Shown piece after piece: positions 12,601 to 24,800 of a stretch of DNA of 64,000 bases; position 1 is the first letter of the stretch, and the number at the start of each line of letters is the position of its first letter. Location of the stretch: the NCBI RefSeq assembly GCF_901709675.1, contig NC_051100.1, forward strand, positions 14,056,286 to 14,120,285, read 5' to 3'. This DNA comes from Syngnathus acus. Lineage: Eukaryota; Chordata; Actinopteri; Syngnathiformes; Syngnathidae. The notes beneath the pieces are model-generated. The model was not told the DNA's origin and did no database searches. It saw nothing but the letters and a program-made list of their open reading frames with translations. Both the position numbers and the translations under genes were made by a program.

Positions 12601-15600
12601 CACGTGAAAGGGGAGCCGACAACTACGTGGCTCCTGGGCTGGTGCTATGGCTAGTGTCCAAGAAGACGAGGAAATTCGCTCCCCTTTGGGCTTCAAGTCA
12701 TTCGTTTGGAAGCACTTTGGATTCCAAAGAAAAGATGGCTCAACGGACAATTAAAATTATTGTAAATAAATAGTTCAGTAATGCACTTTAAAGTTAATGA
12801 ATGGTATTACAAAAAAGAAAGAATATTCATTTTTCTTTACTTATATGAGAAAAAATATAGGAATTTGATAAAGTTCAGTGTTAAAATAAGCACTTTGTAT
12901 ACTGCAATACTCTTGTAATTTCCTAAATAAAGAGTTTGCAGTACCTTGTTGATTTTGCGTATGAATTGTTATAAATCAGGATATTGTTCTATATTTTTTA
13001 TTTAAAAAAATAAAATTAAAATAAAAATATCGATCGTGGAGCACTGTCTCGTGAATGAATCACAGCAGGCTTTAAGATATCGGCAATAATCGTATCGTGG
13101 TCCTTTGTATCGATATGATATCGTATCGTGACAAAACTCGCGATTTACACCCCTACTTTCAAGTCAGGTTCCCAATGAGCCCCTTTCGCCTTGTACCTAT
13201 GATGAAGGTCCTTCCAAAATCTATGCCTTGCACATTTTGCTCCTCCATTTCTTCTTCTACAGTGGTCCCTCTACTTACGAACACCTATAATTACGAACCT
13301 TTTGAGATACGAACCGGAGCCTCGCGATTTTTCTGTATCTACTTACAAACCAATTTTCGACTTCTGAACTGAAGCAATAAGTTATTAGCCTGACTTTTTC
13401 TGTGTCTTCTCTGGGGTACTTTTTAGCAAGTGTAGAAAATATTGCCTAAGCAGAGTTAGGAGGTCAAGAATAAAGTGACATTTCGTTTTTATTATAAAGG
13501 TTTGAAAAAGCAAAAATAAAATTGTTCTTTTGGTTTTCTGTATGTTTTACAAAGAGTATTAGGGCAAAAAGTGTGACTATTCGGATAGTCCGGCACGTAT
13601 TATTTGCTTTTACATTGATTTCTATTGGAAGCATTGCTTCTGCTTACAAACGTTTCTACTCACAAATCTGATCGCAGAACCATTGAGTTCCTAAGTAGAG
13701 GTACCACTGTACTTGGAAATATTAAGTTACTTGAAAGGCAGGGATTTGGTTGGATGTTTCTTTTCGAACCTTCAGGGACCGCCGGGGTACTGTAAACCTC
13801 TTGACGACATTTGCCCTGGATAAGAGCTCATTTCCGCTCGTGACTAAGTGAGGAGTCAGAAGTACAGCTGATGTTTTCAAATGCGGCAAGTCAGACGTGG
13901 ACAAGTAGAGTCAAGACAGCCGAAAGGAGCCTGCGGCCGATTTATACAGGATTGCTTGCCGCCTCCACAATGATGATTTGTTGTCTGGCAGAATCCTTCA
14001 GCAGCAGAATGAGGACCTCCGCCGAAGCCTGTCTCTCTCCGCCCACAAGCTGGAGTCTGCGGAGGCGGAGTTTGACGGGAGTCGCCATTACATGGAGGCG
14101 GAGCTAAGCCGCAGCAGAGACGACCTTGACAAGATGAGGGACAAGTTTCGCCGGTGAGGCCTTTTGTTTGTTTGCATTGACCGCCAAGTAAAAACCTTTC
14201 GCCGCTTGTCATAGCTAAAAATGCCTCACCTAGAGCACTTTTCTGTGAAGCCTCCTCTCCGCTTCAACGCTATTATTGGAGCAGCAATCCGCTTCTGAAA
14301 ACAAAGAAATCGCAAATGTCAAATGTGAAGAAGACTTCAAACTCGAGTTGTGCGTGTGTCTATATTCTGTTTCCTTTCAACACAAACGAGATAGTCTTGA
14401 GAGTGAACAAAGCGCTGTTTGTATTTCAATGGTCCGGCATGCCTGTTTGCGCTGCAGTCCGATTTGTACTTGTGTGTGTTAGCTCATGCAGTTGTCACGG
14501 CAACCCTGGCTTTCTTTTGGGGAGGTAAAGCGTGAATCCTGGCGATTGGACTGACAGCACGATGGTCTTTTTATTTCCCTCCGCAGACTGCAGAACAGCT
14601 ACACGGCGTCTCAGAGGGCCAATCAGGACTTGGAAGAGAAGCTTCATGCTCTGGTAACCATTTCAGCCCGGAGCATCTCAAAATGGTCCCTCATTCGTTT
14701 GTCTTATGATGTGGCAGCCTTCACTCGAGAAGAATTGTTTGTTGACGTTACTTCAGATGGCATTGATTGACTTGGTCTACCCATGTTGTGGCCCTCTCCG
14801 TCCGTCTCCGTAGCAACAGCCACCATCGTACTACGCGTAGCTGCCGGTGACCAGAGTTGACAACATTTTGGGTTCCCAATGCAAAAGATGGCAAGTGAGC
14901 ATGGCGAGCAAAAGGAGCTGAACTGTTGCCAGAGCAGCCCCAGAAATTGTGTCGGCTCTTTGCTACTGTGGCCCCCGACACCTTTTAGAAAACCGACCGA
15001 GAAACGCTCTTTCCTCCACATGTCGAAAATTGTTGACAACTACAGTTAACCGAGTGACTCACGGAGGCCCGTTCGTGCCGTTCGATACGCTTCTCTCGTA
15101 CGTGAAAGATGACGAGGGTGCGTATGGGAAAGATGACGAGTGCGCCGCTGCCCAAAGAAAAGCTTGACTTCCTCAGCGGCACCATCAGTTTGGTCGCATG
15201 CCAACATTGGGCGCGGGCCAGTTGCGGCGTTGAGCAATATTGCTGAAGAAAAAGAAAAGTTCGTTACGAAATGTTTCGATGGTAGGCTGTCATTTTCTGA
15301 GATGATTGCACTGATTTGACCAATCAGGTTGCAATTTGTGTCAGAAACACGACAATCCTTTTTACCACCCGCCTTTCACGCTGCTCCAAATGGAATTGTG
15401 GTCATCCTCATCAGGCTGCCATCGGTCAGACCTGGGTCCATGCAGTTGGGTTCATTTTCCTCATCTAAGCCTTCCTTTCCTCTTCCTCATTGTGACCCTG
15501 TTAATGTTTGTAGCTCTCCTCCTTATCCACCCTTCCTCATTTGCAAATGTCTCTCTTGATGGGCCGCTGCCTAACGCGCTGCCCTTGCCTGTCCCGCAGC

Positions 15601-17704
15601 TGCGGACGCTGGATCGAGACAAGAAGACGATGGATGGCGAGATGGTGGAGCTCACCAACAAGCTGCTAGAGGCCAAGAACACCATCGACCGTCTAGAGGA
15701 GCTCAACGTGAGTGAACCTGTGCGTTTTTGTTCAAAAGTGACTTCGTCCATTTCCAGCTCTGGAATCTGAAGTCGTTCTCAACCATTCTTGAATCCAATC
15801 AGCAACCAGCGATACTAATTTAACAACGCCCCTCCCAAATAGGTGAATGGCTTGATGCCATCACCAGCCAGCCAGTTTTGCCCTTCTCTATTTTTGAGGC
15901 TTTCGACTATTTGCACTTTGGCTCAGCGTTAGCATGGCAAGGTCACCCACCAAGGTCAACTCAAGCAGCTGGTATCTTTGTGTGTGTGTGCATCAGGAAC
16001 GTTACCGGCTGGACTGCAACCTTGCCGTGCAGCTGCTCAAATGCAACAAGTCACATTTCAGGAACCACAAGTTTGCTGATGTAAGTAATTTGACGTGTCT
16101 GCATGAGTGCGCAGTGGTACCTTGACTTAGGAGTTTCACAAGACGCCCACACGCGTTTTGGGTAGGGAATGGGGGCGTGGCCGAGTGTGTGACATCGGGA
16201 GCTCCCATCATTTGGAATTCTCCCTATTTCCTTTGTTGGAGGGCAGGTTGTTTAGAGCGCTCTCCTTGCCTGTGCAAGGGCAGCGCAGCCTCATTTGCTG
16301 CAGTTTTGTCCCACTTTACTGAATCTTGCGCTTCATATGAACTAGAACTCACAGAATGTAGCAAGCAAATTAACTCCAAAAGCTGCAAACTGGGGCACTT
16401 GAAAGTCAAGGTACACGTGTGTGTGTGCACGTGTGCGTGCGCGCGCTGTAAGCACGGGGCCTCACTGAGCCAGCTTTGCTGTGGCACAGCTGCCGTGCGA
16501 ACTTCAGGACATGTTGAAGAAACACATGAAGAGCAGCAGCCTGCCCGAGCCGAGCCTCGGCCCCTGCGGCCAGGACCCGGACACGTTGAGTCTCACACCG
16601 TCCGACGTGGTTCCCACTTCGGTGATCGCTCGCGTCCTGGAAAAACCCGAACCGCTGCTCCTCAACTCGGCGCAGTCCAACAGCCGCGGCTGGCCGACCG
16701 CCGAGGACGTCTTTGTGCACGTGGACATGACTGCGGAAGGATCAGGCACCGAAAACGACACTGTGCTCGACGGTTCGTGCCAAAGCGTGCCGGACGCGGG
16801 CCAGGAGGCAGGCGCCGCACCCTCTTTCGACAAGCTGAATCCGTACCCACCACCACCGCCACCCAACCCGCTTTACCCTGGGCGGAAGGTCATCGAGTTC
16901 TCCTCAGATGACAAGGTGAAGATTCCCAAGAACAGTCCGCTTCCCAACTGCACGTACGCCACGCGCCAGGCCATCTCACTCAGCCTGCACAGCGAGCAGC
17001 CTTTGGTGCCCCCCAGCCCCGCACCCTCGCGCAGCGAACCGCAGCATCACGGCGCCATCGCTGCCGACACGCCCTCCAGCCAGTCCAGCCCCTTCAGCAG
17101 CCCGCCACAGGTCAGTGCACACCAAACATATGTAGACCGCAAAAAAATGTTCAGATACCACTTGGGTTGAATGGAATTGAGACTAAAATCGAAAAATTGT
17201 CACGCCCAAATATGTGTGTATACAAACCCCCCTTGAACTCAAACAACTCCGCAGGCGCCGAGCGTGGGGGCCAGCTCTGCCAGTTCTTCCGAGGACCTTC
17301 TGGCCAACTGGCAACGGATGTTTGTGGACAAGATGGCACCCTCAGCAATGGTGGGCGGGGGCTCCTCCAGGGTGGCGTACTCGGACGGCGAGGAAGGCTC
17401 GACTGCAAGCCACGCCTCCAGCCTCGACACGGACACTGATGTTGAGCCCCGTTCCTACACCAGGGGTCCGTACGGCGGAGGCGAGCGACTCCTCATAAAT
17501 ACAGACCGAGACGGAGTGGCCCCGGGCGCCCAACGGGATCGGGATAATGATGGCGAGGAGCCGGACAGCCTAGCACGGGACTTGTCCGTCATTTCACCGC
17601 GGCTCTTGGACTTTGAGCCCGCCTTTGCGGCAGCTGTGCTTCCACGACCTCACCGGAGCCCCAAAAGGATGGGGGTGCACCACCTACACAGACAACAACA
17701 GTAA
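6638..17704 (+). CDS. tjap1: Tight junction-associated protein 1 (TJAP1/Pilt)
   Basis: This is a coiled-coil protein of tight junctions and the trans-Golgi network. Coding exons: 6638-6763, 12019-12047, 13992-14153, 14587-14653, 15600-15707, 15997-16080, 16490-17110, 17255-17704. All junctions are GT/AG and in phase, giving 548 aa (human 557). Landmarks: N-terminal MTSAAPSRKPYRKAPP; a coiled coil at about 43-156 containing RLQNSYTASQRANQ and VELTNKLLEAKNTI; then ERYRLDCNLAVQLLKCNKSH and VPTSVIARVLEKPE; a Pro/Ser-rich region with LNPYP and RRVIEF-like GRKVIEF; and the family C-terminal PHRSPKRMGVHHLHR. The protein ends shortly after that motif, whereas the mammalian tail is longer. The start follows an acceptor at 6618 and matches the family N-terminus. 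The introns hold several transposons. Exon 1 may also use a second donor at 7432. Confidence 0.95.
6764..7432 (+). CDS. In-frame extension of tjap1 exon, possible long isoform
   Basis: The tjap1 frame stays open past the donor at 6763 for 223 more codons to a second donor AAG|GTAAAT at 7432. 6638-7432 is 795 bp (265 codons), so both donors are phase 0 and either could splice to 12019. The peptide does not look random. It has a polyproline stretch, GILKKAESP, a Ser-rich segment, then LLEEKVRFSTFLDEITCRV; KVRF fits the RVxF docking motif for protein phosphatase 1. I do not recognise the family. The minus strand is also open here because of high GC, so openness alone proves little. It could instead be part of a nested gene. 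Confidence 0.5.
7511..7993 (+). other. tjap1 intron sequence, nothing assigned
   Basis: This is a Pro/GC-rich open stretch (7500-7889) without recognisable motifs, followed by AT-rich sequence up to a repeat start. I see no supported exon. Confidence 0.35.
8485..9693 (+). pseudogene. Tc1-like transposase, inactivated
   Basis: The product is a Tc1-family transposase: N-terminal paired-type helix-turn-helix (GFGYKKISQALNISRSTVQ), GRPSKLS hinge, then the DDE catalytic domain with LWSDETKIELFG, FQQDNDPKHKAK and SPDLNPIENLWKEL. It is broken by an in-frame TGA at codon 45 (8617-8619, where the family has Trp). A 176-bp insertion at 9450-9625 adds a premature stop just before the normal C-terminus. 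The final 18 or so codons resume after the insertion and end at 9691-9693. It is not functional as it stands. Confidence 0.93.
9450..9625. mobile_element. 176-bp fold-back insertion with 13-bp duplication
   Basis: The transposase frame is interrupted here. TGATAGAGACATA stands on both sides (9437-9449 and 9626-9638). The insertion consists of about 35 bp of unique sequence, then two perfectly complementary 67-base arms (9485-9551 and 9558-9624) around the 6-base loop AAGAAC. It has no coding capacity. It may be a fold-back element or a templated repair product. Confidence 0.85.
10788..11165 (-). mobile_element. tRNA-derived SINE with (ATGG)n tail
   Basis: On the minus strand it starts in a GGGGCGGCTTGG-type head with a tRNA-like B box (GGTTCGATTCC class), continues with 'gtgtggagtttgcatgttctcc' and ends in ATGG repeats. 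Imperfect 9-bp duplications flank it (CTATATAAC at 10779-10787, CTACATAAC at 11166-11174). Another copy is at 51813-52163. Confidence 0.85.
12391..13155 (+). mobile_element. hAT-type element, non-autonomous
   Basis: Terminal repeats TAGGGGTGTAACGA... and its inverse are flanked by a perfect 8-bp duplication CTTTCAAG (12383-12390 and 13156-13163), the hAT hallmark. Near 12646 a short frame of about 35 codons starts MASVQEDEEIRSP and continues SFVWKHFGF..., resembling the N-terminus of a ZBED-type hAT transposase. The rest of the transposase is missing. It lies in the tjap1 intron. Confidence 0.88.
13260..13709. mobile_element. 450-bp MITE with TA duplication
   Basis: The ends CAGTGGTCCCTCTACTTACG and ...TAAGTAGAGGTACCACTG are inverse repeats. 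TA stands on both sides (13258-13259 and 13710-13711), so it is Tc1/mariner- or pogo-type. It contains 'acgaac' and 'acaaac' motifs typical of this fish repeat and no coding region. Confidence 0.8.
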
Positions 17705-18620
17705 CACACAAGACCATGGGGGCACACCCACACAAGCAGGAAACAGCCATACTCATCGTCTGCGTGCGTGCGGAAGAAAAGCGAAACGCGATCGTCTCGG
17801 TGCCTCAGTATCGTGTGTGAAGGAACGTTCCCTTCCTTCTTCTGTGTCAGCCGTTGAAGCCAAAGCGATGCCAACCAACACGTGTTCCAAAGGAGAGCCA
17901 AACACGGTGGCGACGTACACGCTAGTCCACCGACGGCAAGTGAGTGCTGATTGTTTTTTTGCACATGGTTGTCGGCTAACACGTTTTGTTTTGCTTGTTG
18001 CTTTTGTAAAGCCGCTGAATGTGACTAAGCGTTGGCTCGGACCAGATGTCTGTCTGAAAAGAAGAGCTTAGTTGCTATGCAGGTGGGTCTTAATTGGGGC
18101 TGCCAAGAATTTGGGCCCCGTCTAAATTGATTGCAACGTTTTTACAACTTGAATGACTGCGCAACTCGTCCTCTGCTATGCTTTCATCCCTGTGGCAGTT
18201 TGTTCTCCTTGACTTTGTTGTTGACCCTTTCTCTTCAGCCATGATGAGGATGATGAAAGGCTCTGCTCATTCTATTTAACTTGAGAAGGAGAAATCTCTT
18301 TTGCGCTTGCCTGGTGGGTCTCAGGTGACGCGAGAAGGGCCTTTCACTGTTGGTGAATTTTCACACATTGATGCGTCACGAGACTTTTGCAGCACTAACG
18401 AAGACGTGAACAGTTTTGGTTTGTGTGCTCGGCACGCTCAGTGTTCAGTGGGACAAAACGCCAGCCGCTCGGACCACTGCCAACTCGTCAACTGATGCTG
18501 GCGCAGTCTGTGACCTTTGACCCCAATCAAGTACCTCAAGGTTCCATGAACTCTAATGTTGAGTTGTAAATTGATGGAAATTCTCAAACTAATTCAAATA
18601 AAGGTCTAACTGACTCCAAT
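17705..18620 (+). other. tjap1: tjap1 3' untranslated region
   Basis: Sequence after the tjap1 stop runs unbroken to the polyadenylation signal AATAAA at 18597-18602. The dnph1 stop on the opposite strand is 220 bp further on, so the two genes converge tail to tail. Confidence 0.7.
18597..18602 (+). terminator. tjap1: tjap1 polyadenylation signal
   Basis: Canonical AATAAA, the nearest good candidate before the convergent dnph1 gene. Cleavage is expected 10-30 bp downstream. Confidence 0.65.
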
Positions 18621-18821
18621 TACACTGTGTATGCAGTTGCTGATAAGAATGATGAGGATGACCATTTTATTGTATGCATTGTGGAACCAGTCAGTGTATA
18701 CAGCACACGTGTGGAAAAACATCAAAAGCTATAGGTCAGAGCGCTATGTACTTGCACAATCTATTGGACGGACGCCCTTAGTATTTACACGTGCGTATTT
18801 CCTGCGAGCGGGAAAATTGTT

Positions 18822-21800
18822 TCAGTGAGGATTTGTCTTGAAGAAGTGCTCCAGGACGTCATCCACATCATCTTCGCCGGAATAGTCCATAATCAACATC
18901 CGCTTGCCGTCTGCTGCTCCTCGGATCATGGCCGACAACTCTGTGACAGGAACGGAGTCAAATCAAATTTATCTGGATAGCCATGCCTTTTTGCGGTGTT
19001 TCTTGCTCATACTTGCAACGAGACAATAAGAAAAGTCAAGCGCTCACTGCATCGTAATGATGGTCGGAAGAGACACAAAGTATCCTTCTTCTTGAGGTAG
19101 GCGTGGCCCAGTTCGTAGCCCACGCCCAGCGACGGCTGCGTCACCTCGGCAACCACCACTGTCACGCCACATGTCGTCAAAATAGCAAAACACATTGATG
19201 TCAGGTCAGTTACGATTATTGCGGAGGGACTGAGAAGGACGGTGATTCCCACCGTCAGCTTGTCGGAGCCAGTCCAAGTCCCGATCGTGAATGAATCCAT
19301 CGTCCAACCCCTCTCCTGAAAACACTCATGGCGAGAGTGCACACGTTTGACCGCAGCTGGTACTGGCTGCGGCCAAATGAGAGAGGATTGACAAAAGCTG
19401 GTCGTTGCGTGGTGCCAAATATTTGTTCGGCCGACATAACTGCCTGAAATTGGCTGGCAACCAATTCAGGGTGTCCCCTGCCTACTGCCCGTAGTCAGCT
19501 GGGATCGGCTCCAGCGCACCCCCGACCCATTTCACTGACGTACAACTACAAGTTACCGCGGGAGGAACCAGCAGCGTAGCAGAGCCGAGCTTTCTGGACT
19601 GGAATTGGCAACCAGCAATGTCTGGTAGGTTTTCCGTGGTTACGTTAACTTGCTTGGTCGGTCTTGATTTGTTGTGTTGGACTCAATTGAGAAGAGTTCC
19701 AGATCCAGGCATTGTTTTGTCTTTCTGGTAGCAAAATAGCTGGGGGAGGAGCCCCAGCAGGCCCCACTTACAGTTCAAACCTCTACATACGAATTGAATT
19801 CGTTCCGGGACCTACTTTGTATGTTCAAATAGTCGTATGTTGGATTAAATATTCCCATAAGAATACACTTTAATTTGTTTAATTTATTCCACAACCAAAA
19901 AAAATAACCCAATGATAACTCCTTAATAAATGCTACAGATGATTATATATTACAAAGGGGACTTTATTCTTTATTGTGATCAATATTAATCCATTTTTAT
20001 TATTCAAATATTTTCAAAGCAACCTAATATTTTTGTATTTATTAATTTGGGTTAATGACAATGCACAATAATTAAATGCTGACACTATGGCAATGTAAGA
20101 AGTGTTCATTTAAGAAAAAGCAACAAGTTTTGTGATGAAATCATTAACGACAATGATTTGAATTAATTGATATGAATGAATGATTGAGAATGAATTTCAG
20201 TTCTGAAGGGTCCTTTTGTACCAAGCAAAGTTACGGTGGTGGGGAGGGGGGCTAGAAATTATAACAGGAACTCTATTAAAATGTCAACCCGTTAGAATAA
20301 GCCCCTCCCCTCTCATTTTAAAACGATGTGCCCTGGCCATAAACTGACTCTTTCTCTACCTTCTTGGGGTTCTTTTCAGGTACTGTGGCAAATTTGAACA
20401 GGTTCCCCACTTCCCAGGCAAAGTTACAGGTGTGGGGGGGATACTGATATGTGTGTTTTTCATGTTTTTATTGAGAAAAAAAAAGCTGGTACTGTCTGCC
20501 GTACGGCATCGGTTTCCAAATTTGGGTTGCTGAAGAGGACACCTTCTCATATTTATGAGGACGCCTTGCACCCTGCCTTGCACGTTAGGACTCGTGATGT
20601 GCATTCCAGTTCTTCTATGTGAACTGAATCATTAGAATCGGTTCACTCAAAAGATTCGTTCAAATGAATCGTTCAATGAATCCCCCCTAACCCTAGCCCC
20701 CCCCCCCCCTCCCCCCACACACACACTCACACACTGATACGTTTTTTTGTTGTTTTTTTACATCCAGTGGAAACAACCCATACACATCAAACAATACAAC
20801 TACACAAACCCCCCCCCCCCAAAATTATTATATATAATAATAATTGGCTCGGGTAATTAACACATTTCTTTCTATAATACAACACTTACACACTGATCCG
20901 TTGGCAGCAGTCTCTCACCCGGTCGTGAACGGGAAATTGCGTCACTGACTCGTTCATGGACGGGAAATTACGTCACTGACTCGTAAAGTCCCTCCATCTA
21001 TAGCTCGCTAGTGCTGCTGATTGGTCGTTCGCGAAGATTCACGAGTGAGTGACGGCTGTGTATGTGCCTCCTAGCGCTAATACTAAAGAGGCCATGAGCG
21101 TTCTCTATCGGACAATCGGTGAGCTGCAATCCACGCACACAGAGGGTGTTTTCATCATTGCAGGGGACTTCAACCAGGCTAACATGAAGACTATTCTCCC
21201 TCATTTTTACCAACACGTGGATTTTCCAACTCGGGGAGAGAACACTCTGGACTTGGTTTACACCAATATAAAGGATGCATTCAGAGCAGCCCCCCGCCCC
21301 CACCTCGGCTCTTCAGACCACCTATCTGTTATGCTAATCCCTGCATACAGGCCCCTGCTGATCAGAGCAAAACCCACAGTGAAGCAGGTGAGGGTGTGGT
21401 CTGAGGGGGCCATGGAGGCACTCCAGGACTGCTTTGAGTGCTCTGACTGGGACATGTTCAAATCAGCAGCAACATATGACAATCAGATCGACATTGATGA
21501 GTACGCCATGACTGTGTCAGCCTACATCAACAAATGCACCGAGGACGTCAGCACCACTAAGAACATCATCACCCGAGCCAACCAACGACCCTGGATGACT
21601 GAGGAGGTACGTCATACGCTACGAGCACGGAACTCAGCCTTCAAGTCTGGCGACAAGGAGGCACTGAGGACAGCGAGAGCCAACTTGAACCGTGCCATCA
21701 GGTTAGCCGAAGCGAAGCCACAGTCGAAAAATTCAGGATTTTTTCCACGACGCCAATAACACCAGGAGTATGTGGCAAGGCATACGGGCGATCACGGACT

Positions 21801-24800
21801 ACAACTTACCCTCCCCCCCGGTGGGTGAGGTTGATGCTGACTTCCTAAATGGTCTAAATAACTTCTTTGGGCGGTTTGAGGCACTAAACAGCACTCCTGC
21901 AGTTAAATCTGTTCCCCTTCAGGAAGAGGAGGCACTCTGCCTTGACTCAGCCGAAGTGTGGAAGACTCTGAGAAGAGTCAACCCACGTAAGGCCCCAGGC
22001 CCCGACAACATACCTGGGCAGATGTTCAAGGAATGTGCAGGTCAGCTGGCTGGTGTCATCACAGACATTTTTAACATCTCGCTGGGCCAAGCCACAGTGC
22101 CAGTATGCTTCAAGGCTGCCTCCATCATTCCGGTGCCGAAGAAACCTCAAATCACCTCATTGAATGACTACAGACCTGTGGCACTGACTCCCATCATGAT
22201 GAAGTGCTTCGAAAGGCTGCTCAAAGAACACATCGTCTCCAGACTCCCCCCAACATTCGACCCGTTCCAGTTTGCCTACCGGCAGAACCGCTCTACTGAG
22301 GATGCCATCTCCTCCGTTCTTCACCTGAGCCTGGCTCACCTGGAGGAGAGGAACACCCACGTGCGGTTGCTGTTCCTGGACTTCAGCTCAGCGTTTAACA
22401 CCATCATTCCACGGCATCTGGTGGAAAAACTGGAACACCTGGGCTTCAGCACCCCCCTTCGAAACTGGCTGCTAGACTTCCTCACCAACAGACCTCAGTC
22501 AGTCCGGGTCGGACAGAACACCTCAGATGTCATCACCCTCAGCACAGGCTCCCCTCAGGGCTGCGTCCTGAGCCCCCTGCTGTTCACCCTGATGACACAC
22601 GACTGCGCCCCCAGGTTCACCACCAATCACATCGTGAAGTTTGCAGACGACACAACGGTGGTGGGCCTCATCAGGGACAACAACGACCTGGACTACAGAG
22701 AGGAGGTGGAGCAGTTGGTGGGCTGGTGCAGAGACAATAGCCTGATCCTGAATGTGGAGAAGACGAAGGAGATCATCGTCGACTTCAGGAAGAACCAGCC
22801 TCACCACGCTCCACTGATCATCAACAGCTCAGCTGTGGAGGTGGTCAGCAGCACTAAATTCCTGGGGGTCCACATCACAGACGACCTCACCTGGACTGTG
22901 AACACCACAACACTGGTCAAGAGGGCACAGAAGCGCTTGTACTTCCTGCGGAGGATGAGGAGAGCCCACCTGCCCCCACCCATCATGAGGACGTTCTACC
23001 GAAGCACCATAGAGAGCATTCTGACAAGCTGTCTCTCGGTGTGGTGTGGAGGTTGCAGCGCCTCCGATTGGAAGAACCTGAGGAGAGTGGTGAGGACAGC
23101 AGAGAGGATCATCGGGGCTCCTCTTCCCTCCATTCAGGACTTGTCATCCCCGCGCTGCGTGTCCCGAGCCCGTAATATTATCAGTGACCCATCACACCCC
23201 CACCATGGACTGTTCTCCCTGCTGCCCTCTGGGAAGAGGTTTCGCAGCATCCGCTGCAGGTTCACCAGGTTCTGCAATAGTTTTTTCCCTGCTGTCGTCA
23301 GACTGTTGAACATTCAAACGTAGCATTCCTCTGCACACTTGTAAATACTGTTTTTGTCTCCTGCACTGTTTACATACTTTATCACTGCTGCACTTTGTAC
23401 TTTATACTTATCTTATTTCATATTTTTATATAGAATGTCACTTTTTAACCAGCCGCAATATCATTACATTGTTGAAAGCCGTATGCAACGTAATTTCGTT
23501 TTGTGTACACCCAGTGTTGACAAAATGACAATAAAGTTTGTCTAAGTCTAAGACAGACTGAGTGATTCACTCACTGAGTGATTCGTTCACTGAGTGATTC
23601 GTTCGTTGGTGAACGGGAAATGCAATTCACGACTCGTTCGTGAACGGGAAGTTACGTCACTGACTCGTAAAGTCCCTCCTCCATCTAACGCTCGCTGGCG
23701 CTGCTGATTGGCTGGCTTCGTTTTGTTTTACGGCAGGGGTGGGCAAACTACGGCCCGCGGGCCACATCCGGCCCACGGGACCGTTTAATCCGGCCCGCCA
23801 ACCCTGAATTAATTGTATTATTAAACTTTTTTTTTTGTCATTTTGCCTGCAATGACTGCGTTTCCCCAGTAGATGGGGAACCGCTCGCCTGCGCATTTAC
23901 TACCGGAAGCCGTGTCAGAAAGCTCGGTGCACACTCACAAGTGCGTGTACGTACGTACTCAGTAGTACGGACATGGCGCACTCGCGCTCTATTTGTATCA
24001 GTCCCGAATTTAGAGCGTGGGCTGTGACGACAGCATTCTTGTAATTCGCTCGCTGAGCTTTCAGATACAGTTTTACGCTAAAGCCACCCACAAACCTTCC
24101 CCTGGAATCCTTCCATTAAAATGAATGGCCCGAAGAAAAGAAGTGAGTGCCGAATGTTAAAAGAGTGGCCAATTTGGCTCGACGTACGCGACGTGACGTT
24201 CAGCCACATCAACCCGTCACAGATCGAGGTAAACGGATCTCTCCTAAGAATTGCCACAACAAATTTTACTCCAGACTATGATGCACTAGCAAAAAAGGGA
24301 GACCAACAACACTGTTCCCACTGAAAATGAAGGGGAGGCTCTCAAGTTTGTTGTAAAAAAATGCATTTTGAATATGATTTGTACACATAGCAGGGATTGA
24401 AACTAGCGACCATTCTCATTTTCAAACAATGCAGGATGCTCAAGGACATTGATGCACCACCTGTTTGCGACTAATCTTAACCTGTAAAGTTCTTAAGGCT
24501 TACTTTAAGGAAGTGTTTCCCGTTTCCTCACCTCTGTTACCAGGTGTTTGTGAGTTAAAACTCTGCTCTGATGTTCAGATACCCCTCACCGTGTTGCCGT
24601 TTTGATTACTTTATTTGGATGTATGCTTTCACCGATTCTTCAAGATGATATATTTGGTCAGAATGTTTGCTGTTTGATGTGATCTCATAAGATAAACATT
24701 TTTCATTAATCTGACCTGCAGGCACTGAAGTGATGGAGACTGTTATTCATAATAATAGTGTCGTATTTTATGAGAATCACTGATAGCAGTTTTTTAGTGA

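Noticed and set aside
21770-23323. A 517-codon open frame that could be taken for a host gene
   Set aside because: It has the reverse transcriptase FADD box and an L2-type tail, so it is a LINE.
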